DNA of 23,058 bases from Silene noctiflora (GCA_009801015.1 VHZZ01001009.1:104303-127360), one strand, 5' to 3'. Shown: positions 1 to 12,500, numbered from the stretch's first letter. The notes: generated by a model from the letters alone, not told the origin. Program-made: numbers and translations.

Positions 1-1628
1 TGCCGCCTCATATTTCTTACTCCTCGAGTCCCTTGGTTCTCTAATGTTATTATTCTCAATTAAAAATTTATCGTCTTTCACAAAAAATTCATCTCAATCT
101 TAATTTATCTCAACTTTTACAATCAAAGAATATGAGATCCCTAAATACAAATTTTAAGTCCTCATAAGTCTATCTTGATTATCACTCTTCGTATAGATCT
201 ATCATCATCTTGATTCTTGAATAAGAAGGTAAATATTTTCTTAGGAACTTAAATTCTTTGTTTTGCATGTGATGTTTAAAAAAAAAATCAAAACAATCAA
301 CTACTTTAAAGTATTACCTTTTTTTCTGTACAATGATATCATTTTTTTTTATATTTCGGCACATAAGAAATTATTACTTCATTTTTGTATAAATATTTTT
401 TTTTTTTTTTAACATTAGTAAGTATCAAACTATATGTGAACTATCAAAGTGTTTGATTTTTGAGTCAAGTTTTTCGTTATTTTTGGTTTTTGATATGAAT
501 GCATTTACAATATTTTTTTTACCTAAAACTAACATTTTATTTTTTTGAGATTTTGTTTCCCAAACTTATATCGTATTTATTAAGACTTTTATTTCGGCAA
601 ATAAAGTGCTTACCATTCAATTTATTAATTTTTCGTTCCCGGCATTAGAAAGTTAGGTTCTCTTTTCTTAACTTGAAAAAAAATATGATTTTTGTGATTT
701 CTTAATGTTCAGTTTTAAATACAATTTTAAAAGGGTTATGCTCATTCATGGACCTGATTTACTTAATCATGAACATGAATGTCATTATACCCTTGTAATT
801 TTTATATTATTTAAATCCAATAAAACCTTAAATTCTAACCACCAACCAATCGTCGCACCACCAGACCACCGCACCACCCCGGACCTCAAATCGCACCACC
901 GTTGCCGTCACCGAACCGACCTCGTTACCACTCAGCTATCCTTTCCTATGTTTCCAATTTTCATTAACCCTAATTTTCATAAACCCTCAATTTCATGAAT
1001 GCTAAATAAATTAATTAAATCTTCTTATTTGGTATAATTGATGCAAATTAACTAAGTTAGATTCATTATTTGTTTAACTAATTTCCATAAACCCGGTTTC
1101 ATTGACTAATTGTTTAATTTTGAGAGGATGGATAGTGAGAAATTTTTTCTTTTGTTTTCAGTAAAGGGGTATGGTATGGAAAGTAAGTGACAAAAAGTTT
1201 ATGAAAAAATAATTTACGTACATGAAAGAGCAACTACGTTTTAAAATGTTCCTTTGCTTTAAAAAAAAATAGTATTCCGAAATTTTTATATATATAAATT
1301 TTGTAGGTATCTGATTGTTGTGATTGTAGAAGGAAATTAAATCCTCAAGAATTGAGTTGAGGAGTTAGGGTAATTAATTGACATATGAAATATGGTGGGG
1401 CCATATGTAGATTATTTTCTAACTTCAGTCAGCCAATAGAAAGTCAACAAAAGACTTAACTTTTATACTAGTTAGATTGTACAAGAATTTTGTCAAAAGG
1501 TTGAATAAGAATTAGCTTCTATTAACAACTTTAAACTAGGTCAAATACTCATGGCCTAACTTAATCAAGATATACAAGAAAGTAATCGGCAAAACTCTTG
1601 TGCGATGGTCTTTTCGTGTTTTTTTGAT
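1..1628. other. Intergenic AT-rich region, no gene seen
   Basis: I see no gene here on either strand. The DNA is AT-rich with many homopolymer A and T runs, for example near 341-355 and 392-410. A local patch at about 838-925 is C-rich and made of irregular CACC/CCACC units; this is what opens the 97-codon frame at 705-998, whose translation is low-complexity and resembles no family I know. No splice-consistent coding fragments were recognised. Confidence 0.6.
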
Positions 1629-1770
1629 AAAAAGTGACCACTTTTTGATAAATAGTTGTCACTTTTTGATAAATTGTGACCACCTTGAAAAAATGAACAT
1701 TTTTTCATCCTGAAAAGTGGTCAATATTTACCCAAAAGTGATAACAATTTACCAAAAATGATCACTTTTT
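1629..1770. repeat. Foldback element (long imperfect inverted repeat)
   Basis: The left arm (about 1629-1681) and right arm (about 1719-1770) are imperfect reverse complements over about 52 bp. Each arm itself contains repeated units of the type AGTGACCACTTTTTGATAAA. The centre (1682-1718) is also partly self-complementary around GAAAAAATGAACATTTTTTC, so almost the whole 142 bp could fold into one hairpin. This is the architecture of a foldback or MITE-type non-autonomous transposon; I could not identify a clear target duplication, so the superfamily is not assigned. Confidence 0.6.
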
Positions 1771-2359
1771 TCCTGTTTGCACGTACTTAAAGTAGAATTT
1801 AGGGAAAGAAATAGCAACTCAAATGATTTGGTCAAAAGTTGAAAGTCATCACGTTAATACCCATGACTCCATCATTACAAAGCCACACTTTACTTTTAAA
1901 AAGTTTACTATTAAGTATTAAATGTATATATTATGGATTTTTATCGTATAGGAAGAGTTCATAAAGAATTTCATGACTCTCAAATATGAAAATTTCAACT
2001 TAAAAGATCACATCCCTTAGAAGACAAAATTTGATAATGAGTTTAACCTTTTAATTAGTAAAACTTTGACATTGAAACTTTTTTAGTCATCACTCAAGTA
2101 CCATTATAAAAAAACAAAATTTAGTAGGTTTCATCACAATTTAAGTCAATAGAAAAGAGTTAATAAGTAAGGAAAGAATTGGGAGTATTCTTATTGACAT
2201 TTAGAACCGTTTCGTTCATAGTTTTAAAAAAAATTTAACGAATAAACTTTTCAAGCTATTTTTTTTTTGTTATTACAAAAGTTAAAACCAAACTCCTAAC
2301 CACTTATTTAGCATATAAGAACCTATACCATTTTATATAACGATAAATACCTTGTTCTT
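1771..2359. other. Intergenic AT-rich region, no gene seen
   Basis: No coding fragment, RNA gene or clear transposon boundary was recognised. It contains A/T homopolymer stretches and no open frame of note. Confidence 0.5.
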
Positions 2360-2560
2360 TTCAGCTCAAATTCGATTAGTTCAACTCACTTCAACTCCAT
2401 TAGGTTCAGTTTAACTTACTTAGCTCAACCAAGCTTCGCTCAACTTATTTCCATAATTCACCTTCATTCAGATTCAATTAAATTCGGCTAACTTCAGCCC
2501 CGTTCAATTCGTCTAACTTTTACTCAATTCATTTCAATTGCTTTCAACTCAATTTTTATT
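2360..2560. repeat. Degenerate TTCAACTCA-type low-complexity repeat
   Basis: Short motifs such as TTCAACTCA, AGCTCAA, TTCAATT and GTTCAATTC recur irregularly along about 200 bp with a pyrimidine/A bias and almost no G. The pattern resembles satellite-like interiors of plant MITEs, but no terminal inverted repeats or target duplication could be fixed by eye. Confidence 0.4.
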
Positions 2561-2811
2561 TTTTATTTTTTCTAAATCGATCTCTAATAACTTACCAGGA
2601 CAATCATTTTTTTCTACGTGTTACACACCCAAACAGTAACTCATGAGTACTTGATCAACTAGTATTTGGTAAGGTGTTGCTATAGCTTAACGCGAGGTCT
2701 TGAGTTCAACCAATAAAAACGCACAATGGTAACACTCATGAAGAAGTAATTTATCATCCTAATAATCCTACCCGATTCGAATCCAGGTAAAGCCGAATGG
2801 TGTACACCAAC

Positions 2812-3151
2812 TAGGGGTGTTCACCGGTCCGAAACCGGACATGACCAGATGAACTCGCGAACCCTGGATAACTACTAAGTACTAACCCAAGACCGGAGAT
2901 CAGACCGGTTGTGAGGAGTCCCGGACCAAAACTCGTTAAGTCCGATTTTTTCCGAATTTGGACCGAACGGGTTCCCGTTAAAAGGTAAATTGAGTATTTT
3001 TTTTCTAAAGTGTGGGCCGGGACCGGACCGGTGACAGATCACCATATTTTATGAGACCCAAAAAACAAACCGGTATATATCCAATCTGGATTAAACTAGC
3101 CGTTTAGATCAATCGAGCTTGTCGATCGAGACCACATTTTAAACACCCCTA
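2812..3151. mobile_element. hAT-like MITE with TIRs and 8-bp target duplication
   Basis: The 340-bp element starts TAGGGGTGTTCACCGG and ends TTTTAAACACCCCTA, so its ends form a perfect 10-bp inverted repeat (TAGGGGTGTT). It is flanked by ACACCAAC at 2804-2811 and ACACCAGC at 3152-3159, an 8-bp target duplication with one mismatch. Eight-base duplications with TAGGG/CAGGG ends are typical of the hAT superfamily. The interior is rich in ACCGGTCC-type motifs and has no transposase, so it is non-autonomous. It lies about 280 bp upstream of the inferred start of transcription of the DUF707 gene. Confidence 0.8.
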
Positions 3152-3404
3152 ACACCAGCACAACCAAACTATGAGACAAAGTCACAAACTCTCAAACTCT
3201 CAAATCTCCACGTTAATTCACGATCATTTTCACTAAAAGGTCAACCACACCAAGGCCACTTCCGTCATGCCAAGTAATTAACACGGTAACACCTCAACTC
3301 GTATTACTCTAATTTTTCTTCTTGTAACCCACGTTACACCATCATATCATATTCATGAACCCTCCATAATTACTCATTAAAAAAACAACATTTACATTAA
3401 ATAC

Positions 3405-3524
3405 TTATATATTTTTTTTTTTTTTTTGTTGATTTTGATATTTGATCTGTTGGTGTAAAATATACTCTACATTTTTGCTGTATTTCTATCGCACGTTCTT
3501 CGATGCGTTGTTCACCTACTCATT
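3405..3524 (+). promoter_or_regulatory. Putative core promoter and first exon of the DUF707 gene
   Basis: A TATA-like TTATATAT sits at about 3405-3412, just before a long T run. About 30-40 bp downstream begins a stretch ending in the strong donor ATT|GTAAGTAAAA at 3525. I read about 3435-3524 as the first exon, with the 5' leader and the first coding ATG at 3503. No transcript data are available, so both the transcription start and the extent of the exon are inference. Confidence 0.4.
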
Positions 3525-6500
3525 GTAAGTAAAACTTTTGAATTAATTTTTGCTTAATTAATTTTTTTTGCTGTTTATATTCGTTGTTGAAGTTTGATTA
3601 TTAAATTGTTAGTTTTTCGGCCGATTTTGTGAATTATTTTACCTAGTTTTGTTGTTGAGCTGCAGCGATTGATTATCTTGTTTGATTTCATAGATTTCGT
3701 GTCGATTAACTGAGTTTTTCTGCAAATTACTGCTAATTTGGAGGAGCAACTATTAAATTACTGCATTTTAAGCAGGTAACGGTAATCTTGTTGTTGAGCT
3801 GTATCGATTGATTATTACGTTTGATTTCGTAGATTGTGCGTCGATTTATTGAGGTTTTGCTGCAGATTAGTGTAATATTTTATAATTAAATTTCAATATT
3901 TGTTAATTTTGTTAGATTGAACTATTAATTTACTGCATTTTAAGCAGATAATGTTAATCCTGTTGTTGAGCAGCATTGATTGATTATTATGTTTGATTTC
4001 GTAGATTTTGCGTCGAGTAATTGAGGTTTTGCTGCAAATTACTGATTTTTTGTTGTAAATATTCATTATATTAAAGTAAATTGCAGCAAAACCTCAATCA
4101 ATCGACGAACAACCTATGAAATCAAACATAATCAATCGATGCTGCTCAACAACAAGATTGTATGTGTAGGAGCTAAATATGAAGTTACTGCGTTATTAAG
4201 CACATAATGTTAATCTTGAGTTCGAGGAGCATCGGTTGATTATGTTTGATTTCGTAGATTATGCGTCAATTTGTTGAGGTTTTGCTGCAAATTACGGAGT
4301 TTTTGCCGTGAAATTTCAATATTTGTTAATTTTGTAGGAGCAAACTATTAAATTACTGCATTTTTAGCACGTGATGCTAATCTTCTTGTTGAGCAGCACC
4401 GATTAATTATCTTTGATCTCGTAGATTTTGCGTCCATTGACTGAGGTTGCCGCAAATTAGTAGAGAAAATTTTTGTTTGTTAAATTTCATTATTTGCTAA
4501 TTTTGTACTCCATAATACTAAGCTACTACTACGTTATTAGAATTGAGATTGTTTAGAAAACTATAGAGGATAAATCGATAGATGGAATTCTAGCGATATG
4601 GGTTGAAGGGTGGATGACGTGCAAATCACAATCGGCATTGTGCTCACGTAGTTCTAAAGTAGATGACAGTGCTCATAGGACATTAACTTGTAGTGATGTA
4701 GTGGCATTTGTTGTTGTAAGACAATGTCAAAGAATCAATTCGACAATATGCTCACGGCAATTTATTAAGGCATTATTGTTTTATGGTCATCCAATACCTT
4801 AAATTTGGCAACTTCATGATCTGTATAGAATGCTAGCAAGTTTAGTTTGGTGACACGTTGTTACAATCGCTATTTCCACGGGCTTTGATCGATACGATGT
4901 TCATTTTAATAGTGATTCTTGTTGAGGAGCTTGAATTTCTTGCCTCTTGTATGGGGGATTGAAGCTGAACAATCAGTTTGTGAGCAAATATTGAAATCCT
5001 TTGACCTAGTCTATAGGCTTCTAGGTTTTTAAGTAGAAACGGGGCAATTTAAGACCCTAGTCATAACTCATAACACTTTTCGGAGAATTCAGTAGTACTG
5101 TACAGTACAATATTTTTCCGTCACTAGCCATCATATAGTTTGATCTAGCCATTTCTCTGTCACTAGGCATCATATAATCTTTGCATCTTGAATGGTCCTA
5201 ATTGTGACTTTCCATTTTTCTATGGAGCCAAAGATTCATTATTCTTTGGTTCCGGATTATGATGGAATAAAGCAAATTGGCTCACTAAAGTGACTGCGCT
5301 TCTTTCTATTGTGAAGTACCGGTCATTCGATGTAGTTTTCGACGCAATTTTCATCTTGGGTCATTCGGAAACAGTCTCCTTGTGTTATTTGTGGGAGCCA
5401 TTGAGGCACTGGGGTAATGTTGTTGTTGTAATGGTCCTAATTGTGAGGTTGTGGCTGTATGTAGGAAATCTTAATTCTTACGGAAAAAAGCGGTGCGATT
5501 TTGAAGTTTTGCAGCTGCTTTTCAAGCTTAGAGCTCTTTCTGTATACACGCGAACTTTTTTGGTTTATGGCATTATTTTGATGTGGCCTGGTGGATTTAG
5601 AAATACACAGTAAGATGGGGACTCCACGTCGTAGGTTTGAAACTCTCTTTTCTTTCTGTGGGTTATCTTTCCTACTTCTCATCTGATGATCATCGATAAA
5701 ATGATTTATTAAGAAGTTCGCATATTCTCTATATAGCAGTGCAGTTCAGAAACGATCAAATGGTAGTGCAAGACTCATTACAGCAACCATCATGGGAATT
5801 GTTCTTGGGTTTTTTATTGGAGTCTCATTTCCGTCAGTGTCCAACAAGGTATTTGTTTTATTTAAAATTTTTCAAATCCTTCTCATTATATTAAAAGCAC
5901 ATGAATCATCGCTTCTGATGATTCTTTGCAGATTAAACTATCGTCAAGGCTCGTCTCTTTGGATGGAGCATTTATCGGCCATAGTACATCTGGGAAATCC
6001 CATGAAGATTCTGGATCAACAGTTCCAAAGGTCTGGAGTCTGTTATCAATCTGCTTTTAATATGCTTTCAAGTTTTATCTTTTCCAAAAAGAATATATAT
6101 AGATGGCTATGCAATGGCTTTTCCTGCTAAAGAAATGTGAGGCAAATCACTTGACCTGAAATACAAGGGTGGACTAAAGATAGTAATTTTGACCGTCCAG
6201 CTGGTCTAGCTGTTCTAGAATCAAACGGCTAACGCTCTGATGAACTGGAGTGCTTATCAGTAAACTGTGGGAGGTGATAGAAATTGCTTGCCATCTCTCG
6301 AGTGTTACTTGATTTGCTGTGCACCATGGGGAAGATGGCACCACATGGTTCCAGATATTACTGAGATGCATTGATATTCCACTTGCTTTTAGGCCACCCT
6401 TCTCTGTTTTTCCTCGGGGTTTTTCATTTTCTCTGTTCTTGCCATTAGTATCCTGAGATTTTAACTGCACCCGCCTTTTTGACCCTTAAATTAGGTAAAG

Positions 6501-9500
6501 AATGCCGTGTATCTTGGTTTGAGTTTTATTGTTGTAGCGTGTGTAGATCAGGATGTCAGAATATGCGGCATTTGTCTGGTTGCTTGAGAGCTTAAGCAAG
6601 TACGCAACAAGTTGGCATGGCTAACTTTTATTGTTTCGAGTTTTTGACAGCAATAGGCTTTCTATCCTTCAATGTTAAATCCCTGTTACTATTTGGAGAA
6701 TTTACACTTTGGTTCCTCTGTGGTTTGGGTTAATTCCATCTTGAATCCATTGGGTTCGTCTAATTGCACATTGTGACATGAAAAATTGAGTTTAATCCTA
6801 GTTGGTGATCTATGGTTTGAAAACTAAGGTATAACATAGTTATCTAAATTAAGTATATTTTTTTAGCATAATTAAATGTGAAAACGAGCATTACAGAATC
6901 TATTTCATTATGCTTAGGATTTTAGGAATATTTGTTTTTGGATGAATTTTGGTGATATATACACTTTAGGTCACCAAAGTGGGATATAACTCAAAGTGGA
7001 ATTAGTGAAACCTGAGAGAATTTTGGTGATATTCAACAGTCAAGCCTCATATGTGAGATATCATAGAAAGCCAAGGAGAGTTCTATAACTCACCATTTGC
7101 GAAGGCACACATTGGACCAAATAAAGAGGAACATCATAAACCTCAATCAACTTGGAAATGCAAAGGCCTAATATCAAACCATCGACTTAGTCCTAACCTG
7201 ATAAATTCATGGCATTAAATCTTTGTTTGAGACTTGATCCTGAATCTGTCTGGGGTTGATTTTGGCCATCATGCTATAAATGTGGTAGTGGTAAGTACTG
7301 GTAACCCTCATAATTTTGGTGTGTTGCACTGCTGCAACCAATATTTAATACCGTGGGTACAGTCCAAGGTCAATTGAATATACGATGAGTAACTTCTTGG
7401 TTTATATAGTGATCAGCTCTCTCTTTTATTAATTTGGGACACCCACTTGTGAAACCCAAATGCGTTAGGAGCTATATGCCTAATTCAACATTCACGCCCC
7501 ATTGGTATTGTTCTGTTTCAATATCTGTTCTCATTTTTGTTTTTCCGGTGGTTTCCTTACCTGTCTCCAGATACATGTTCCGACCAACCCTCGTGGTGCA
7601 GAGATGCTGCCACCAGGAATCGTAGTTCCTGAAACTGACTTCTATCTTCGAAGATTGTGGGGAGAACCAAGTGAGGTATATTCCAAATGTTTGTTTTACT
7701 TTAGTTTGAGTTATTACATGATTTTGTTCTGCATAGACATAATTCACTACTTCCCCAGCGAAGCAGATCTACGCTAGTACGCTACCATTGTTTCATTACA
7801 CTCTAAAGAGCAGTTTGGTTTCATGAAAGGGGATTCTATCTCTCTGCTTTCTTTAACCGTCTGCTCCCTTTAAACTTTGAAGTGGTTGGTTGGTAAATTG
7901 GCCATTCTTTTCAATCCCTTTCTCCATTTTCTATGTTTCAGTTCCCTATACCCCCTTATCTTGTACCTCAGGCCCCTTTCAATTTGGAGACCACTCCTCA
8001 GTGAGGGCTTCACCAATTCCATACAACCGCGAAAATCCGTTACTATCCTCAAGAAGCAAACCATTGTCCACACATCTGCCATGGCTACAACCAGAAGGGC
8101 CTCTTTTCCCGTGAAACCTCACCACCACCAATATGCACCCTGTCCCATCATGCAATGCAAGCTTGTGATCATTCTTGGCGAATTCCGTTGCTGTGGTCGT
8201 GGCAGTGACTGATAACCATGTAGTAATCAACACTGGCCTCACTTTTTCGTACTGGAAACTCCATTCTGCTCAGTTAAGATAGTTTTGTTTTGGTAGTTCT
8301 TGGACAGCGGAGCTCCAGCTCCGCAATCCTTATAGCCAAATTTCACCTTTTTATGTTTGAAACAACATAGTTGACCAGAGAATGTGGACGAGTTCGGCTG
8401 TGTTCAACATAGACACTGGGTAAGTGAGGAGAAGGCTATGTTTGGGTGTAGAGAGGGTGGAACTTGAAAGCTGGAAGCTATAAGAGAGAGAATTGACTTG
8501 CAAATCTGATGTCGTTGAAGGAGAGTAATGAAATTTGATTCTTTTGAGCCAAGCAAGCACAGGGGGAGATTTGATTTTGTTTAAAAGGTGTGAGGAACAC
8601 TGTGGCGGTGATGCTTCAACCTCGTTGCTGCCTATTAATTGTTGTCCTATTCCCTGATCACTTCCACTTCTGCTCTCAGGATTTGAAGAAGCAGCCTAAA
8701 TACTTGGTCACGTTCACTGTTGGATTTAATCAGAAAGACCACATTAATACAGCCTTAAAGAAGGTTAGAAATTTACTTATCTTTTTCTAAAAAAATATAA
8801 TTCTTGAAATATTTTACTATGTATTGTAGTTCTCCACGAGGGCAGTGTGACTAATTTGAACTTGTGTTGCAGTTTTCTGACGATTTTCAAATTCTGCTTT
8901 TTCATTACGACAATCGGACTAGTGAATGGGATGAGTTTGAGTGGTCCAAACAAGCTATCCACGTTAGCGTGTTGAAGCAAACAAAATGGTTTGAATCTTT
9001 ATCTTTTCCTATGACATTAATGCACTTACGCAAGAATAATGCGGTGTTTAAATTATAAGGATGGTCAATTTAGTCTTTTATCAATGATCTGAATGGATTG
9101 GTTTAAGTAGATATTCCGAGACAGGCAGTGAGACACTTTATCTCAGATTCTATAGTTTTAGATTGAATTTGTGAATGCCTCACATCTTTTGTTATTCTCT
9201 AATGTATCTGATTTTGTGATCAGGCATTTTTTTGAGAATTGAATTCATTATCGGAAATCTGTGATGGAAGCTTGTTTTGTTTAAGTCTGAGTCAATTCAG
9301 AAGTCACTGCTATGAGTTTAAAAAAAAAATGAGTACTGAATTTTAATTTTTAAAAGAATCACGTAATAGTATTTCAAAAGTAACACCTCAGGTCTTTCTT
9401 AACCAACTCAGTGCTTTACGACTGATGAGAAGGGTCAGTCTTATATACATAAATATCAAAACGCGAGATTGTCAATCTTTATATATTTTTCCATAAAATT

Positions 9501-12500
9501 GACAAACCTCTGGGGATCTATTTGTGCTGTTCTGCTTCTGCCATGTAAATCTATGCCAGAAAAATTAAGACTTTAACCTTTTTGCTAAGTGCTTGGCTAG
9601 AACACTTAGCACTCTGATCTAGGCAAAGTTGATGATTTAGTAATAAGTAGGCGAAATATGTGTAAATGTAATCTTGACAATGAGAACGGGGTTTTGACAC
9701 TAGACATTCGACATACTATTCTGCCTTTTTGTATGTATATATTTTTACAGTTCTCACTTTTCTGTATCTCTACAGGTGGTATGCAAAGAGGTTTTTGCAT
9801 CCTGATGTTGTTTCCGCGTATGACTACATCTTCATTTGGGATGAAGATTTGGGGGTTGAACATTTCAATGCAGAGAGGTATATTTGACTTTTGATAAGAG
9901 CTTTGGCCAAACATACTATCACACACTCAGACATTTTTTATATATTTAATTGCTCATCAGGTATATTGAGTTGGTGAAAAAGCATGGCCTGGAGATTTCT
10001 CAACCAGGTCTTGAGCCTAATAATGGCTTGACGTGGCAGATGACTAAGAGGCTAGGTGATAAAGAAATGCACAAGTATGCCTTTTTTTTTTTTTTTTTTT
10101 TAAACTCATATACCCAGCTTCAGTTTTACTCTGTATTAGTTATTGATATATAGCTTTGAGATAAGTAGTATTTTTTTTTCCCTGCTACATAATCATAATA
10201 ATCTGGCTGATTTCCAGGGAAACAGTTGAAAAACCAGGATATTGTTCTGATCCAAAACTTCCTCCGTGTGCTGCGTATGTTCTTTCTGACCTGCTGTGAA
10301 TACCCATGATCACACTGTGAAAACTGTGTAGATAATTTTGATAGGTGTTATATATCTTGGTTCCTGGCCGCCTCAAAATGTGATTGATGTTCGTCTTTGT
10401 GCCATAAATGCGGTCTATATTGCCTTAAAATGTCGTCTTAGTAACCTTTGAAGCCTTGATGACTGAGCCACGACAGACCATGTCATGGCTCAGGTAGCTC
10501 AGTTTTTATACCATGCTCCTTCCCTCGTCCCATGCAAACAATAAAAATAGTGATAACATTCTAGAACTATGTTAGGTGTGCTTGGCTATATTTCTCCGAC
10601 TAGGCTGCAAACTTCAAGTCGGACTCAATATGTGAATATGGTGTCAAGTGTCTGAAATAGCTACTTTGGGAAAAGGTTTCGTGTTTTTTTTTTCCAATAT
10701 GAAGTGTCCAAGTGTTGTGTTGTGTTCGAATGTCGGAGCGTGGGGAACATGACTCACCACCAAAGTGAAGTGTCGAAGTAACATAGGAGCTTGGTTTTTT
10801 CGTTAACAGTTTGTTGGCTTTATATCACATAGACTTTACATTATCAGTAACAATGGGGCATCTTTGAAGCACTGCCTGATTATGAGACTATTGTACCATC
10901 TTTGTAATTGATTCTTGTGTTTGTAACTAAATCTGTGATCTTTGATAGAAAAGTCCTCTTACGCAATTTCTCTCTCTTCTCTTACTGTGGCGTTGTTGGA
11001 TACTTCAGATTCGTAGAAATTATGGCCCCTGTCTTTTCTCGTAAAGCTTGGCGCTGTGTGTGGCATATGATTCAGGTACATTACTACATCTAGGATTATA
11101 TTGTAGTAGTTTTCATTTTTCCTTTGCAGCCAACAACTCTCTATTATTTGGTTCTTGATTAAATAAAAGAACATCACTCACTAAACTAGTCGCACTTCTT
11201 TTAATTGTAAAGTAGCATACCAATCGATGTTAATTCTCGATGCAATTTTTATTTTGGGTCATCCCGAAACAATTGTCTTCTAGCAATAGGGGTAACATCA
11301 GATTCCCCCGGGAGCCCAGACCCCAGTGTACTGTTCTTACTGTTGTAGGATTATTTTGTACAACAAATTATAAATATTGAACTGTGATTTTTGAGTGACT
11401 CCATACACTTGGATATCTTAGTCACTGTTGGCTATGTTGTGTCCAGAATGATTTGGTTCATGGATGGGGACTGGATTTCGCACTGAGAAGATGTGTTGAA
11501 GTAAGTTTTACAGACCTTTTTATACTTAATTATTTGGTGAATGAAAGCTGACAAAGTGCAGCCTACTCTTTCTTGCTTTAATTCCAAATTTCTTTATTAA
11601 AAAAAATGGATAACTAAATACGTAAATCAATACAAATTGGAGCCAAGTGACTTCTGAAATAATTTTTCAACTCTTTCACTATCAACTCCATGAATGGTTG
11701 TTTCTCTCGTATTTCTAATCATTCAAATTGATAAAGAACTCATTGTCACTATACTGCATCCAAATAATGCAAACTTCCATACTTGGTTTTTAAAAAAGCG
11801 CCTCAGGCACATTTAAACTAAAGCCTCCAGTGAGGCACTAGCCAAATTGCTCAGGGTGCGCATAAAGCGCGATAAGCAATGCACACTATTATGCAAATTC
11901 AATATTTTTTCTTCTAATTCTTTCGTCACGTCGTTCTGTTTGTCTCAGTGTCTTTATTTGAAATGATAGTCGTGAGGTTCCAATGTTCCATATAAGAGTA
12001 CTGTTGCACAATATTAAATTTGTAAATACAAATTTGTTTGCAAAATGGGTGTTCATAAGGTATGTGCTTTTGCGTCATGCGTAGCAGCTAGTCATCTCTT
12101 ATTCTTGACATTGTCTTTCTATATAAATTGTTATCGATTGATATATGTTCTTACGTTTTCTTCTCCAGCCTGCTCACGAGAAAATTGGTGTAGTTGATTC
12201 ACAGTGGATAGTTCATAAAGTAATACCTTCTCTAGGGAACCAGGTACAAAATATTATTGTACTTTTAAAAAAACCATCATCTTTTACATTGAGTCTCTTG
12301 TACTTAGGAGGAATCACAGATACTTGGAAACTGTTATATTATACAATATTTCCTCTATTCCTATTTCTTTGATATGTGTTGTTCACTTTTTCCTAAATTT
12401 GTTCATTTTTTTGGGAAATTACAGGGCCATGCGGAGAATGGCAAGGCTGCATGGGAAGGGGTATGCACATTTTTTGCCCACCTATTTGAAATAATTTTTT

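Noticed and set aside
705-998. 97-codon open frame on the plus strand
   Set aside because: Low-complexity His/Pro/Thr-rich translation from a CACC-rich patch, with no family motif, promoter or splice context.
3651-4550. CRISPR array
   Set aside because: Units are long, diverged, unevenly spaced and one is inverted, in a plant intron; there are no short identical repeats with unique spacers.
5290-5613. 107-codon plus-strand frame and the overlapping antisense frame at 5437-5682
   Set aside because: Both lie in intron 1; the plus frame is the inside of the SINE-like element running into intron, and no protein motif is present.
7870-8242. Stack of overlapping frames on both strands
   Set aside because: They lie wholly within intron 4 of the DUF707 gene, between two exons fixed by homology, and none resembles a known protein.
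8300-8580. Antisense gene suggested by the frame at 8351-8560
   Set aside because: No protein motif, and the region is fully inside a DUF707 intron; the purine-rich plus strand simply lacks stop codons on the other strand.
9606-9926. 106-codon antisense frame
   Set aside because: It overlaps the exon at 9776-9877 and is its reverse-strand shadow.
10081-10101. The 20-base T run next to the exon ending at 10074 as a frameshift or assembly break
   Set aside because: It begins after the donor GTATGC, so it is intronic and does not affect the reading frame; its exact length may still be unreliable.
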